This document shows, piece after piece, positions 50,209 through 59,291 of a stretch of DNA of 64,000 bases. The notes under the pieces were generated by a model, which had not been told where the DNA came from, searched no databases, and saw only the letters and a list, made by a program, of their open reading frames with translations. Source of the stretch: Streptomyces monashensis (GTDB taxonomy: Bacteria > Actinomycetota > Actinomycetes > Streptomycetales > Streptomycetaceae); assembly GCF_001866665.1 (NCBI RefSeq), contig NZ_MLYO01000041.1:186001-250000 (forward strand), read 5' to 3'. The translations under genes and the position numbers were made by a program. Positions within the stretch are counted from its first letter, which is position 1. The number at the start of each line of letters is the position of its first letter.

Positions 50209-52095
50209 TCAGGCTCCTGCCGGGTGCGGGGTCCGGCGCTGGTCCAAGAGGGCGGCGAAGGCGCGCAGGTCGGTGCTGCGCAGCAGGTCACGAGCGCGTG
50301 GACGTACTCCGGTCGCGCGCTCGACGACCACGAGCAGCCGCGCGGCGACCACGGAGGTGCCGCCGGCGTCGGTGAAGTTGTCGTCGAGGCCGGTCCCGGG
50401 GCGGCCGAGGAGATCGCGTACGGCAGTCAGGACGAGCCGTTCGGTCGGTGAGGCGTCGGCGAGGTCGTCCGTGCCGACGGCTGCCTCGGGCACCGAGCCG
50501 TGGGCCTGGGCCTGCGCCGCCAGGGCGATCCGGTCGACCTTGCCGTTGGCGTCGAGGGGGTAGCCGTCGACGAACCGGACGGTGGCGGGAACGGCCTGCT
50601 CGGGGAGCCAGGCGCGCACCGCGGCGAGCAGGTCACCGGCGGCGGGTCCGGTGCCGTCCGCGGGCCGGACGTGGGCGACCAGGCGGGCGTGGCCGGAGCT
50701 GTCGCGCAGCACGGTGACGACGGCACTGCGCACCCGGGGATCCTGCTCGAACGCGGCCTCCACCTCGGCCGGTTCGATCCGTACCCCACTGATCTTGACC
50801 TGGTCGTCGAGGCGCCCCAGGAACTCCAGGCTGCCGTCGGCACTCATCCGGACCCGGTCGCCGGTGCGGTACAGACGGTCGATCGCGGGCAGCGCCGGTT
50901 CCTCCGGCGGGACCGTGAACCGGTGTGCGGTGAGTTCGGGGTCGAGGTAGCCGAGCGCCAGGCAGTGGCCGCCGATCCGCAGCTCGCCGTCCTGCCCGCG
51001 GGCCACCGGCCGGCCGTCGTGGTCCGTGACGACGACGGTGACCCCCGGCAGCGGGGTGCCGATGGGTGGCGGGGAGTGCTCGCCCGCCTGCGCGTCGGTG
51101 CTCCGCATGGCGTGGGTGGTGGTGATCACGGTGGCTTCAGCGGGGCCGTAGGCGTTGTGGACGGTCGCGGTGACGTCGGGGCCGGGGCGGCGGCGCATGC
51201 GGTCGCCGCCCACGAAGAGGTGACTCAGCCTCAGGCCCGTGGGCCACGGCCGGTCCAGGAGCGGTTCCACCGTGGGGGTGGCCGCCACCGACACGGTGAC
51301 CTGGGTGTCCCGCCACCAGTCGGTCAGCACCTGCGCGTCCCAGCGGGTGTCGTCGGGGGCCGGGACGAGGGCGGCCCCGGAGGTCAGCGCGGCCCACAGC
51401 TCCAGCAGGTGCGGGTCGAACGCGACACCGATGAGCAGGGACTGGCGGTCGCCCGGTGCCAGTCCGGTCTCGGCCCGGTACCAGTCGAGGGCGACGGACA
51501 GCGACGCCTCGGCCACGGCGACCGCCTTGGGCCGGCCCGTGGATCCCGACGTGAGGACGGCGTACAGGGCGCCCTCGGGCGCGCGCCGCGCACCCCGGCC
51601 GCTTGCGGCGAAGGCCGCCACCACGGCACTGGGGGCGTTCACGCCGTCGGTGGGCAGGGGGAGCGGGAAGTGCTCCCCGGCCCGGTGTCCCTCGGGCAGG
51701 ACGCCGGGGTCGCCGATGAGGCAGGCGACGTCGAGGTCCTCGGTGACCGCCTGGGTGCGGCGCTCGCCGGGGCGGGGACCGAGCGGCAGGTACACGGCGT
51801 CGAGCCGGGCGAGCGCGACCGCGGTCACCACGAGGGCGGTGGAGCGGTCGAGGCAGACGCCGACCAGGTCACCGGGGCGTACGCGCTCGCGCAGGGCGGC
51901 GGCGACGTCCGCGGCGGCGGTGTCGAGTTCCTGGTACGTCCAGGTCCGAGCGCCGTCGATCACGGCCGCCGACTGCGGGGCGCGCCGGGCCCACTCCTCG
52001 AAGCGCGCGAGCACACGGGTCGGTTCGGCGGCGGGGCCGTGGGCGATGCTGAGCGTGGAGCAGGCGTCGGGGACGGGCGGGGTGTGGTTCATCAT
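50209..52095 (-). CDS. NRPS: A - PCP protein, unusual pocket
   Basis: A 628-residue A-PCP protein. Core motifs are LTSGSTGRPKAV (A3), NAYGPAEATVIT (A5), YRTGDRVRMSADG (A7), LDDQVKISGVRIEPAEVE (A8) and PLDANGKVDRIAL (A10 Lys present). The carrier motif is DAGGTSVVAA, with GGTS in place of GGHS. My aligned pocket is D-P-L-V-F-G-A-V-I-K, which I do not match to a known code. The substrate may be a nonproteinogenic or aryl acid-like monomer. There is no C domain. The ATG at 52095 overlaps the stop of the upstream synthetase (ATGA). Confidence 0.86.
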   Translation of the reverse strand: MMNHTPPVPDACSTLSIAHGPAAEPTRVLARFEEWARRAPQSAAVIDGARTWTYQELDTAAADVAAALRERVRPGDLVGVCLDRSTALVVTAVALARLDAVYLPLGPRPGERRTQAVTEDLDVACLIGDPGVLPEGHRAGEHFPLPLPTDGVNAPSAVVAAFAASGRGARRAPEGALYAVLTSGSTGRPKAVAVAEASLSVALDWYRAETGLAPGDRQSLLIGVAFDPHLLELWAALTSGAALVPAPDDTRWDAQVLTDWWRDTQVTVSVAATPTVEPLLDRPWPTGLRLSHLFVGGDRMRRRPGPDVTATVHNAYGPAEATVITTTHAMRSTDAQAGEHSPPPIGTPLPGVTVVVTDHDGRPVARGQDGELRIGGHCLALGYLDPELTAHRFTVPPEEPALPAIDRLYRTGDRVRMSADGSLEFLGRLDDQVKISGVRIEPAEVEAAFEQDPRVRSAVVTVLRDSSGHARLVAHVRPADGTGPAAGDLLAAVRAWLPEQAVPATVRFVDGYPLDANGKVDRIALAAQAQAHGSVPEAAVGTDDLADASPTERLVLTAVRDLLGRPGTGLDDNFTDAGGTSVVAARLLVVVERATGVRPRARDLLRSTDLRAFAALLDQRRTPHPAGA

Positions 52096-55000
52096 GACTC
52101 CGAGGAACGGTCGGCGACGGCCGCGAGGGCGTCGGCCTGGTCGGCCAGCACGGGGTTGCGGAAGAGCACCTTCAGCGGCGGGCGCGTGCCCAGCCGGGGC
52201 TCCAGCCAGGCCGCGAGCTCGGCGGCGAGCAGGGAATGGCCCCCGCAACGGAAGAAGTGGGAACGGGCGTCGAATCGGCCGTGGCCGAGAACCTCGCGCC
52301 AGCCCTCCGCGAGCAGGGCGGTCATCGGATCGTCGGACACGGCGGCCGCCGGCCCGAGCGCGGACCCGGCGTCGGTCCCGGACCCGGCGTCACTCTCGGA
52401 TCCGGAGTGGGTCCCTGACTCGGCGGCGGTCACGGGGTCGAGCGCGGCGGCGCGGCGGGCCAGGGCCGTACGGTCCGGCTTGCCGCCCGAGAGGCTCGGC
52501 ATGGAGTCCAGCAGGGCCCACCGGGCGGGCACGAGGGGCCCGGGCAGGCGGCGGCTCAGTTCGGCGTGGAGCGCCTTCTCGTCGAAGTCCGCGCGCTCGT
52601 CGCCGGCTTCGAGGAAGCCCACGAGCCGGGGCCCGCCGGAGCTCTCACGGTCCAGCACGACGGCGCACGACCGGCCGCCGAGCGCGGCGGACGCCGCCGC
52701 CTCGATCTCCTCCAGCTCGATGCGGTGACCGCGCAGCTTGACCTGGTTGTCACGCCGTCCCAGGAAGTACAGCAGTCCGTCCGCACCGCGGTAGCCGAGG
52801 TCCCCGGTGAGATAGACGCGCTCCCCGCCGAGCGCGTCGACTGTGACGAACCGGGCAGCCGTCACCTCCGGGTTGCCCGCGTACCCTTCGGCGAGACCGG
52901 GCCCGGCGACGGCGAGTTCACCGACGGCACCGGAGGGCAGTGGCCGACGCTGGTCGTCCAGCACATGGACGCGCTCGCCCGGCAGTTCGGTGCCGAGCGG
53001 TACCTCGGCACCCTCGGCGAGCGCCGCGCGGGAGACCTCGTGGACGGTGGAGCTGATGGCCGCCTCCGTGACGCCGTACACGTTCAGGACGGTGGCGTCG
53101 GTGTCGGCGAGGATGCCGCGCAGTGCCGGCGCCGGAAGGCGTTCGCCGCCGAGGACCAGGAGCCTCGGTGCCCAGCTCTCGTCGCGCAGTGCGGGGCGCA
53201 GGTCCTCGCGGGTGGCGAGGAAGTAACTGGTGGGCAGGTTGGCGACGGTGACCCGGGCGGACGCCAGCAGGTCGGCGAGTTCCGCGCCGGTGGGCACCTC
53301 GTGCTCGGGCACGACAAGGCACGCACCGGCGTGCAGGGTCGGCAGCACCTCCTCCAGCGCCACGTCGAAGGACGGCTGGGCGAACATCAGGACCCGGTCG
53401 GAGGTCGTGAGGCCGAACCGGTCCGTGATCGCGGTCAGATGGTGCTCCAGCGCCGCGCGGCCGACGGCGACCGGCTTCGGTGTGCCGGTGGAACCGGAGG
53501 TGTGGATGACGTAGGTGGTGCCGGGCATGACGTCGGCCTCGTCGGCGGGCGGCAGCACCGGGGCGTCGATCCGGGCGGTCGGCAGCGTGTCCGGCAGGGC
53601 CGGGGTGGTCTCGCCGGTGAGGACCAGTGCCGGGGCGAGCCGCTCCAGCAGCAGTCCGAGGCGGGCGGGCGGGTCGGACGGGGACAGCGGGCAGTAGACG
53701 GCGCCGGTCCGCAGGCACGCGAGCAGGGCGACGACCGAGTCCACCCCGCGGGGCAGGACGACGGCCACCGGCCGGCCGGGCGTCACACCCGCGGCGCGCA
53801 GACGCTCCGCGAGCGAGCCGACGCGCTCGCCGAGCTCGCCGTAGGTCAGACGGCGCGCGCCGTACAACAGGGCGGGCAGTGACGGGTGTTGAGTGGCCAC
53901 GGGATCGAGTGGATCGCGGTCGGCGGCGACCGGAACGGGCCGGGCGGCCGGTTCCACGGCGGCGGGTGCGAGCGCGGCCAGCGGCGCCTCGGGGGTGTCG
54001 AGGTAGGAGCGCAGCAGGTCGAGGAAGCGCCCGGAGAGCAACCGGGCGACGTCCTCGCCGAAGAGGTCGGCGTCGTAGTCCCAGACCAGGGTCATCCCGG
54101 GCGCGCCATGGCGCGGGGTGACACCGCGCCGGTCGTCCGGCAGCAGCACCACGTCGAGGTCGAAGCGGGTGGTGCCGGTGTTGAACCCTTCGAAGAGGGT
54201 GATGTCGAGGCCGGGTACGTCGATCTCGGGCAGCGGCGCGTCGTGGGCGCTGAACATGACGGAGAACAGCGGATTGTCCGCGCCCGAGGTGTGCATGCCG
54301 AGCGCTCGGGTCAGCTCCTGGACCGGCACGTCCTGGTGCGGCAGGGCGCGGATGAGCGTGTCGGTGACGTCGTCCATGGCGTCCTGGGCGGGCGCGGCGC
54401 CGTCCAGGACGAGCGGCAGCGGGATGGTGTTCACGAACATGCCGACGGCGTCCTCGTAGCCGAGGGGGCGGTTGCCGACAGCGGTGCCGATGACCATCCG
54501 GGAGCGGCCGCTGTGCCGGCGCAGCAGCTCCGCGAACAGGCCGAGCAGCGTCGCGAACGGGGTGAGACCGCGGGCACGGGCGTGCCCGCGCAGCCGCTCG
54601 GCGAGATCGGCGCCGATCGCCTGCCGCAGCTGCCCGCCGTGGTGGCGGCGACGGGCGCCGGGGCGGGCGAGGCCGGGCAGCGGCAGGTCGTGGGGCTGGT
54701 CGCGCAGCTCGTCGCGCCAGAAGTCGAGGGACTCGGGTGCGAGGGCGGCCCCGGCGCGGGAGCGGACGTGGTCCGCGTACGACGGGGCGGTCGGCAGCTC
54801 CAGGGTCTCGCCGAGGACCTGGGCGCGGTAGACGCGGAAGACGTCGTCGAGCAGGATCGCGAAGGAGTGGCCGTCGTGGATCAGATGGTGCTCCACGTGG
54901 ATCAGCCGGTGATGACGCGCGGCGAGCCGCACGAGCGTCCAGCGGATCAGCGGTGCCTCGAACGTGTCGAGCGGCGTCTCGGCCTCGGTGCGCAGCAGCC

Positions 55001-55286
55001 GCGCGAACTCGGCCTCGGGGTCGGCCTCTTCACCGAGGTCGACGGTGCGCAGCCGCGGCAGGCACCGCGGTGCGACCCGCTGTCCCGGTACGGATCCCGT
55101 GGCGGCGACGAGTTCGAGCCGCAGACCGTCGTGGCGGGCGAGTGCGGCGGCGAGACCCCGGCGCAGCGCCTCGGTGTCGAGGGTGCCCCACAGGTCGAGT
55201 GATGCGGTGAAGTTGTAGGCGCGACTGCCGGGCTGCATCTGCTCGTGCAGCCAGACGATCTCCTGCGACGAGGAGAGCGGAAGCAT
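52092..55286 (-). CDS. NRPS: C - A - PCP
   Basis: A 1064-residue synthetase. The condensation domain has HHLIHDGHS (about 133-141). The adenylation domain has HTSGSTGTPKPV (A3), NVYGVTEAAISST (A5), YLTGDLGYRGADG (A7), RDNQVKLRGHRIELEEIE (A8) and SLSGGKPDRTAL (A10 Lys). A Ser/Gly/Asp-rich linker leads to a PCP with FRCGGHSLLAA. My aligned pocket is D-V-E-N-V-G-V-I-S-K. Glu and Asn at its third and fourth positions recall pockets for (hydroxy)ornithine in siderophore synthetases, which is only a hint. ATG 55286 follows AGGGA. A leading C domain on the first module may accept an acyl or aminoacyl group. Confidence 0.88.
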   Translation of the reverse strand: MLPLSSSQEIVWLHEQMQPGSRAYNFTASLDLWGTLDTEALRRGLAAALARHDGLRLELVAATGSVPGQRVAPRCLPRLRTVDLGEEADPEAEFARLLRTEAETPLDTFEAPLIRWTLVRLAARHHRLIHVEHHLIHDGHSFAILLDDVFRVYRAQVLGETLELPTAPSYADHVRSRAGAALAPESLDFWRDELRDQPHDLPLPGLARPGARRRHHGGQLRQAIGADLAERLRGHARARGLTPFATLLGLFAELLRRHSGRSRMVIGTAVGNRPLGYEDAVGMFVNTIPLPLVLDGAAPAQDAMDDVTDTLIRALPHQDVPVQELTRALGMHTSGADNPLFSVMFSAHDAPLPEIDVPGLDITLFEGFNTGTTRFDLDVVLLPDDRRGVTPRHGAPGMTLVWDYDADLFGEDVARLLSGRFLDLLRSYLDTPEAPLAALAPAAVEPAARPVPVAADRDPLDPVATQHPSLPALLYGARRLTYGELGERVGSLAERLRAAGVTPGRPVAVVLPRGVDSVVALLACLRTGAVYCPLSPSDPPARLGLLLERLAPALVLTGETTPALPDTLPTARIDAPVLPPADEADVMPGTTYVIHTSGSTGTPKPVAVGRAALEHHLTAITDRFGLTTSDRVLMFAQPSFDVALEEVLPTLHAGACLVVPEHEVPTGAELADLLASARVTVANLPTSYFLATREDLRPALRDESWAPRLLVLGGERLPAPALRGILADTDATVLNVYGVTEAAISSTVHEVSRAALAEGAEVPLGTELPGERVHVLDDQRRPLPSGAVGELAVAGPGLAEGYAGNPEVTAARFVTVDALGGERVYLTGDLGYRGADGLLYFLGRRDNQVKLRGHRIELEEIEAAASAALGGRSCAVVLDRESSGGPRLVGFLEAGDERADFDEKALHAELSRRLPGPLVPARWALLDSMPSLSGGKPDRTALARRAAALDPVTAAESGTHSGSESDAGSGTDAGSALGPAAAVSDDPMTALLAEGWREVLGHGRFDARSHFFRCGGHSLLAAELAAWLEPRLGTRPPLKVLFRNPVLADQADALAAVADRSSES

Positions 55287-55556
55287 GGGCGATCCCTGAG
55301 GTCGTCGGGTCGGTGTCCGGCGCCGGTCACGGTCGTGGCCGGCGGTGGTCGTACGGGCGGCTCCGCGGATCGCGCGGTGCCGTGTCCGAGGGGGTGGTTC
55401 GTGGGAGTGCTTCGGGTTTCGCGCATCCGCCGCGTTCCGGTGCGTTGTGTCGCTCTCCGGTGTGCCGGGGCGCGCTGTCGGCACGGCGAGGGGCTCGCGG
55501 AGGGCGTCCGCCTCACCGCACTGCGCGGCGATACGGCCGCGTTCGGGTGCCGGCGC
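55287..55556. other. Intergenic region within the NRPS locus
   Basis: 270 bases between the stand-alone C gene and the C-A-PCP gene, same direction. Open frames here are shadows. An internal promoter or a processing site is possible, but I see no clear motif. Confidence 0.3.
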
Positions 55557-56858
55557 TCAGCGCACGGTCCGTTCCGCGGTGCGCAGCGCGCCGGTGAGCG
55601 CGTCGAACGCCCGGTGCGCGGTGTCGTCGTCGAGGGCGGCGCGGTCCCACACCATCCGCAGCTGGATCTCCGCTCCCTGGGTGACGGAGACAGCGAAGGG
55701 AGCGCGGACCGGTCTGCCGTCCACGTGGATTTCCCGTCCCTTCACACCGGCCAGCCTGAGCGGCGGCCGGCGGCTGTCGTCGTCCACGGTCAGCAGTCCG
55801 TCCAGAGCGCCGGTCCAGCCCGAGCCGGCCGCCCGCACCGCGGCCACGACCACGTCGAACGGGACGTCGGCCCGGTCGAGGTCGTCCCACCAGGCGTCGG
55901 CCGTCACCTCTGCCGCGGGCTCGTGCCCGGTGTCGGCGGGGAAGACGACGGTGTTCAGGAAGCAGCCGATGACCGGGTCCGCACCGGCGGGGCGGCCGCC
56001 CCACGGGTAGCCGAGCGGGACGACATGGCCCGGCCCGTACAGCGCGCGGGCCGCCGAGCGACAGGCGTCGAGCAGCGCGGGGAAGGGTACGCCGTGGTCG
56101 GGCGCGGGCAGCCGGGCCTGTGCGGCGCCGCTCGGGAACGTGCTGTCGGGTACGCGCGCGGCTCGGTCCGCGGCGGCCCGGGCACGCAGGGCGTGCAGCC
56201 GGTCCGCCCAGTACGCGGTCGCCTCGGGTGTCTCCGCCCGTTCCTCGGCGGCGAGTTGGCGAAGAACGGTCTCCCGGTAGGCGATGCGTTCGGCTTCCGC
56301 CCGCTCGCGCTCCTCGGGCGCCGGACGGGGCCCGGTGCCGTCCTCGGCGTAGGCGTCGCCGAGTTCCTCGACGATCCGCGCCAGCGAGCGGCCGTCGCAG
56401 ACCGCGTGGTCCAGGACGACGGCGACGATGTCCTCCTCGCGATCCCTGTCGCGCACCAGGAAGAGCCTCAGCGGCGGGCCCTGCGGATCCCAGTCGGCCA
56501 GCGCACGGCGCAGGGTGTCGGCGGGCCGTTCCCCCGGAGCGGGAGTCGGCCGGGTCACATGGACGTCCGGTTCCCCGACGCGCAGGACGGGGGTCCCGCG
56601 GACGACGGCAGGCCGCGAGCGCAGCACCGTGTGCCGCGCGGCGATCCGGCGGGCCGCCGTCCGCAGACGCTCGGGGTCGACCGCTCCGTACGGGAAGGCG
56701 AAGAACATCGGCACCACGTCGGGGCGTCCCGACGGGTCCAGCGAACGCACCAGTACGAAGCGGCGCTGTGCCCCGGTGACCGGCAGCAGTGCGTCGCACC
56801 GGTCGTCGGCGGTGAGACGCCGGAAGCGGGCCAGGTACTGGCCGGTGATGCTGAGCAC
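55557..56858 (-). CDS. Stand-alone condensation-domain protein
   Basis: A 433-residue protein that is a single condensation fold: LPVTGAQRRFVLVRSLDPSGRPD at the start, the active site VLDHAVCDGRS (DHxxxDG, the second His and Asp kept), and later GYPWGGRPAGADPVIGCFLNTVVFPAD, the C-domain latch region. It has no carrier or A domain. The GTG at 56858 follows GTGAGGACC. It is well placed to supply trans condensation for the two A-PCP proteins encoded downstream, which lack C domains. A release or chain-transfer role is the alternative. Confidence 0.82.
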   Translation of the reverse strand: MLSITGQYLARFRRLTADDRCDALLPVTGAQRRFVLVRSLDPSGRPDVVPMFFAFPYGAVDPERLRTAARRIAARHTVLRSRPAVVRGTPVLRVGEPDVHVTRPTPAPGERPADTLRRALADWDPQGPPLRLFLVRDRDREEDIVAVVLDHAVCDGRSLARIVEELGDAYAEDGTGPRPAPEERERAEAERIAYRETVLRQLAAEERAETPEATAYWADRLHALRARAAADRAARVPDSTFPSGAAQARLPAPDHGVPFPALLDACRSAARALYGPGHVVPLGYPWGGRPAGADPVIGCFLNTVVFPADTGHEPAAEVTADAWWDDLDRADVPFDVVVAAVRAAGSGWTGALDGLLTVDDDSRRPPLRLAGVKGREIHVDGRPVRAPFAVSVTQGAEIQLRMVWDRAALDDDTAHRAFDALTGALRTAERTVR

Positions 56859-56989
56859 GTGGTCCTCACTGTCGTGGCCGCGCTGGCGCGGCACGGGGCG
56901 GTGGCGGGTACGGGCGGTGTGCGGCCTGCCGTACGGGTACGGCGAAGCACGCGCCGAGTTGTTCCGGCGGGGCCGCTCGGGTGGGTCGG

Positions 56990-58330
56990 TCAGTGGATGG
57001 GGGCGGGAGCGGACTGTTCGGCACCGTCCGCGGTGGTGCCCGCCTGCGGAGTGCCGTGGCCCGCGCCGGCCTGGAGGTCGTCGGGTCCGGGCAGGTCCCG
57101 CATGCGGCGCAGCGGTGAGAACAGCAGCGGCAGCGGTACGGCGAGGAAGCCGGCGGCGCACCAGGCGAGCGCCGTACGCGACCCGAAGGACTCGGCGAGG
57201 GCACCGCCGAGGACTGCGCCGAGCGGCAGGGTGCCCCACATGAGGAAGCGCAGGGTGGCGTTCATCCGGCCGAGCAGCTGCGGCGGGCACAGCCCCTGGC
57301 GGAAGCTCACCTGAGCGACGTTGTAGACGACGGCGCCGAAGGAGACGACCGTCGATCCGGTGGCGAAGAGCACCGCGCCGAGGACTCCGTGGCCGGACAG
57401 CGGCCACAGTACGGCGAACGGGCCGGTCGCGATGACGGACAGGAGGATGACCCGGGCCTGGCCCAGTCGGGCGGCGAGGCGCCCGGCGCACAGGGCGCCC
57501 AGGAGTCCCCCGACGGCCGACGCGGAGAGCACCAGTCCGAGCGCGCCCGGCTTCAGCCCGACGACGCGGACGAGGTGCACGGTCTGCGTCGCCATGAGGA
57601 CGGCCGTGCAGAGGTTGGCGAGGGCGGTGGTGAGGGCGATGACACGAAGGAGCGGGTGGCAGACGACGAACCGGACGCCTTCGCCGATCTCCTTGCGCAG
57701 CGACCCGCCGGCGGCGGACACGGGCGTTTCCTCGGGCTGCTCGACGCGCAGGAGGAACAGGGCGGAGAGCAGGTAGCCGACGGCGTCGGCGATGACGGCG
57801 AGGTGCGCTCCGGCGAGCTGTACCAGTCCGCCGCCGACGCCGGGGCCCGTCACCTGGGCGGTGGAACGGACCGTCTCCAGAGCGCCGTTGCCGGCCACGA
57901 GCTGGTCGCGGGGGAGGATCTGCGGCAGGTAGCTCTGGTGGGCGACGTCGAAGAACACGGTCGCCACGCCGGTGACGAGCGCGACGGCGTAGAGCTGGGC
58001 CATCGTCAGGACATGGGCGAGCGCGGCGGCGGGGACGGTCGCCATGGCCACGGCGCGCACCAGGTCCGCGCGGATCATCAGGGGGCGCTTGCGCATGCGG
58101 TCCGTCAGGGCTCCGGCGGGCAGCCCGACGAGCAGGAAGGCGGCGGTCTCCGCTGCGGTCAGCAGGCCCACCCGGAAGGCGGACGCGTGGAGTTCGAGGA
58201 CGGCCACGAGGGGGAGGGCCACCAGCGTGACCTGGGCGCCGAGCTGTCCGGTGGCCGCTCCCGCGAGCAGCAGCCGGAAGTCGCGTATGCGCATCGGGCC
58301 ACCGGTGGCGGCTCGGGATGTGACGGACAT
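56990..58330 (-). CDS. MFS exporter of the NRPS locus
   Basis: A 446-residue 12-helix exporter: FRLLLAGAATGQLGAQVTLVALPLVAVLELHAS, GALTDRMRKRPLMIRADLVRAVAMA (motif A region) and QLVAGNGALETVRSTAQVTGPGVGGGL, the EntS/MefA-like branch. A 40-residue Gly/Ala tail follows the last helix. It heads the NRPS gene string and probably exports the product. I place the start at ATG 58330; ATG 58345 is in frame, and neither has a strong ribosome site. Confidence 0.83.
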   Translation of the reverse strand: MSVTSRAATGGPMRIRDFRLLLAGAATGQLGAQVTLVALPLVAVLELHASAFRVGLLTAAETAAFLLVGLPAGALTDRMRKRPLMIRADLVRAVAMATVPAAALAHVLTMAQLYAVALVTGVATVFFDVAHQSYLPQILPRDQLVAGNGALETVRSTAQVTGPGVGGGLVQLAGAHLAVIADAVGYLLSALFLLRVEQPEETPVSAAGGSLRKEIGEGVRFVVCHPLLRVIALTTALANLCTAVLMATQTVHLVRVVGLKPGALGLVLSASAVGGLLGALCAGRLAARLGQARVILLSVIATGPFAVLWPLSGHGVLGAVLFATGSTVVSFGAVVYNVAQVSFRQGLCPPQLLGRMNATLRFLMWGTLPLGAVLGGALAESFGSRTALAWCAAGFLAVPLPLLFSPLRRMRDLPGPDDLQAGAGHGTPQAGTTADGAEQSAPAPIH

Positions 58331-58345
58331 GTGAGCGACATTCAC

Positions 58346-58729
58346 CGAACAGCCGCTCAGGAGTCAAAGGATCACGGTCAGTTTCGGTCGATTCTTGCGC
58401 GTGTTTGGCACCAAGATAGGAAAAGTTTCACATAAACGAGGTTCTTCCCGCATGAATTACTGTCAGCGGACATGCGTCGCGGAGTCGGTGGGGGTGGCGC
58501 CTGCCTGGACGTGAGGAGCGGTTCGAGTGGCGCCCCTCACGCGGAACGGTCAGTTCATTCCTGACCGAAAATGCACATGTGTGATCACGGTCGTGCGGAA
58601 CATTCCATTCCGTCGACTATGCGGCCCTCGACCGCAGGTGTCGCTCCTGGCTGATGCACGCCGATGTGCCGCCCCCGTGGTCCATGTGCAGGACAGGGGG
58701 CCTGGAAGCCCGCGGAGCGGGTGTACGGC
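58346..58729. promoter_or_regulatory. AT-rich upstream region of the NRPS locus
   Basis: No gene is seen. An AT-rich patch at about 58380-58460 stands out from the GC-rich surroundings and contains the near-palindrome GTTTCACATAAAC (58426-58438). It lies 50-130 bases upstream of the MFS start, a good place for the promoter and operator of the NRPS string. No pathway-specific regulator gene adjoins it. Confidence 0.4.
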
Positions 58730-59001
58730 AGCTTGGCCCAGGGTGCGGCGAGCACACCGCCCGTCCCGAACACGGCCACGACCTGACGCGAGTCGGCCGG
58801 CACCTGTTTCCACCACCGGCCCCCGATGCCGGGTACACGCTTGAGGACCGTCTTTCGGGGGCGTGCGTCGTCCGCCTGGACACGCGCGGCGACCTTCCGG
58901 TGACCCCCGGCGCCGCACGCCGCGAGGGACAGCGCCAGCAAGGCACCACAGCCTGTGCCGACGGCGGCCCCTATGTGACCTCTGCTTCGCATGCGCCACA
59001 T
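58730..59001 (-). pseudogene. Truncated lipoprotein gene
   Basis: From the ATG at 59001 or 58992, the frame encodes a lipoprotein signal (GCGALLALSLAACG, lipobox LAAC) and about 60 mature residues including RVPGIGGRWWKQVPADSRQVVAVFG and LPYTRSAG. The PADSRQVVxVxG segment recurs in streptomycete lipoproteins related to L,D-transpeptidase-like proteins. The similarity stops near 58730 and the rest of the frame is not family-like. I read it as a 3'-deleted remnant. Confidence 0.55.
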
Positions 59002-59291
59002 GCTCGCTGGCCGCACCGGACGACTCCGCACTGCCCCACGACCACGCGGACCAGCGCGTTCCTCATTCCCCATCGATCCCGTACGGGTGAGCTTGGTCAT
59101 ACAGCGCTCGGTCGCTACTACGCACGGTCGTAGACCGCAACTCCCACCGGCGCCCGAGGGTTCGTCGCCGACGGCGGTTCTCGATACGGCCGTGGGCCGT
59201 ACCTGGAGCCGTTGTCACCGGCCAGGACAGGGGCTGACGATGTGCGCTGTCGTGGAGCCGCAAGCCCGCGTACGAGGAAGAAAGGTGCCCC

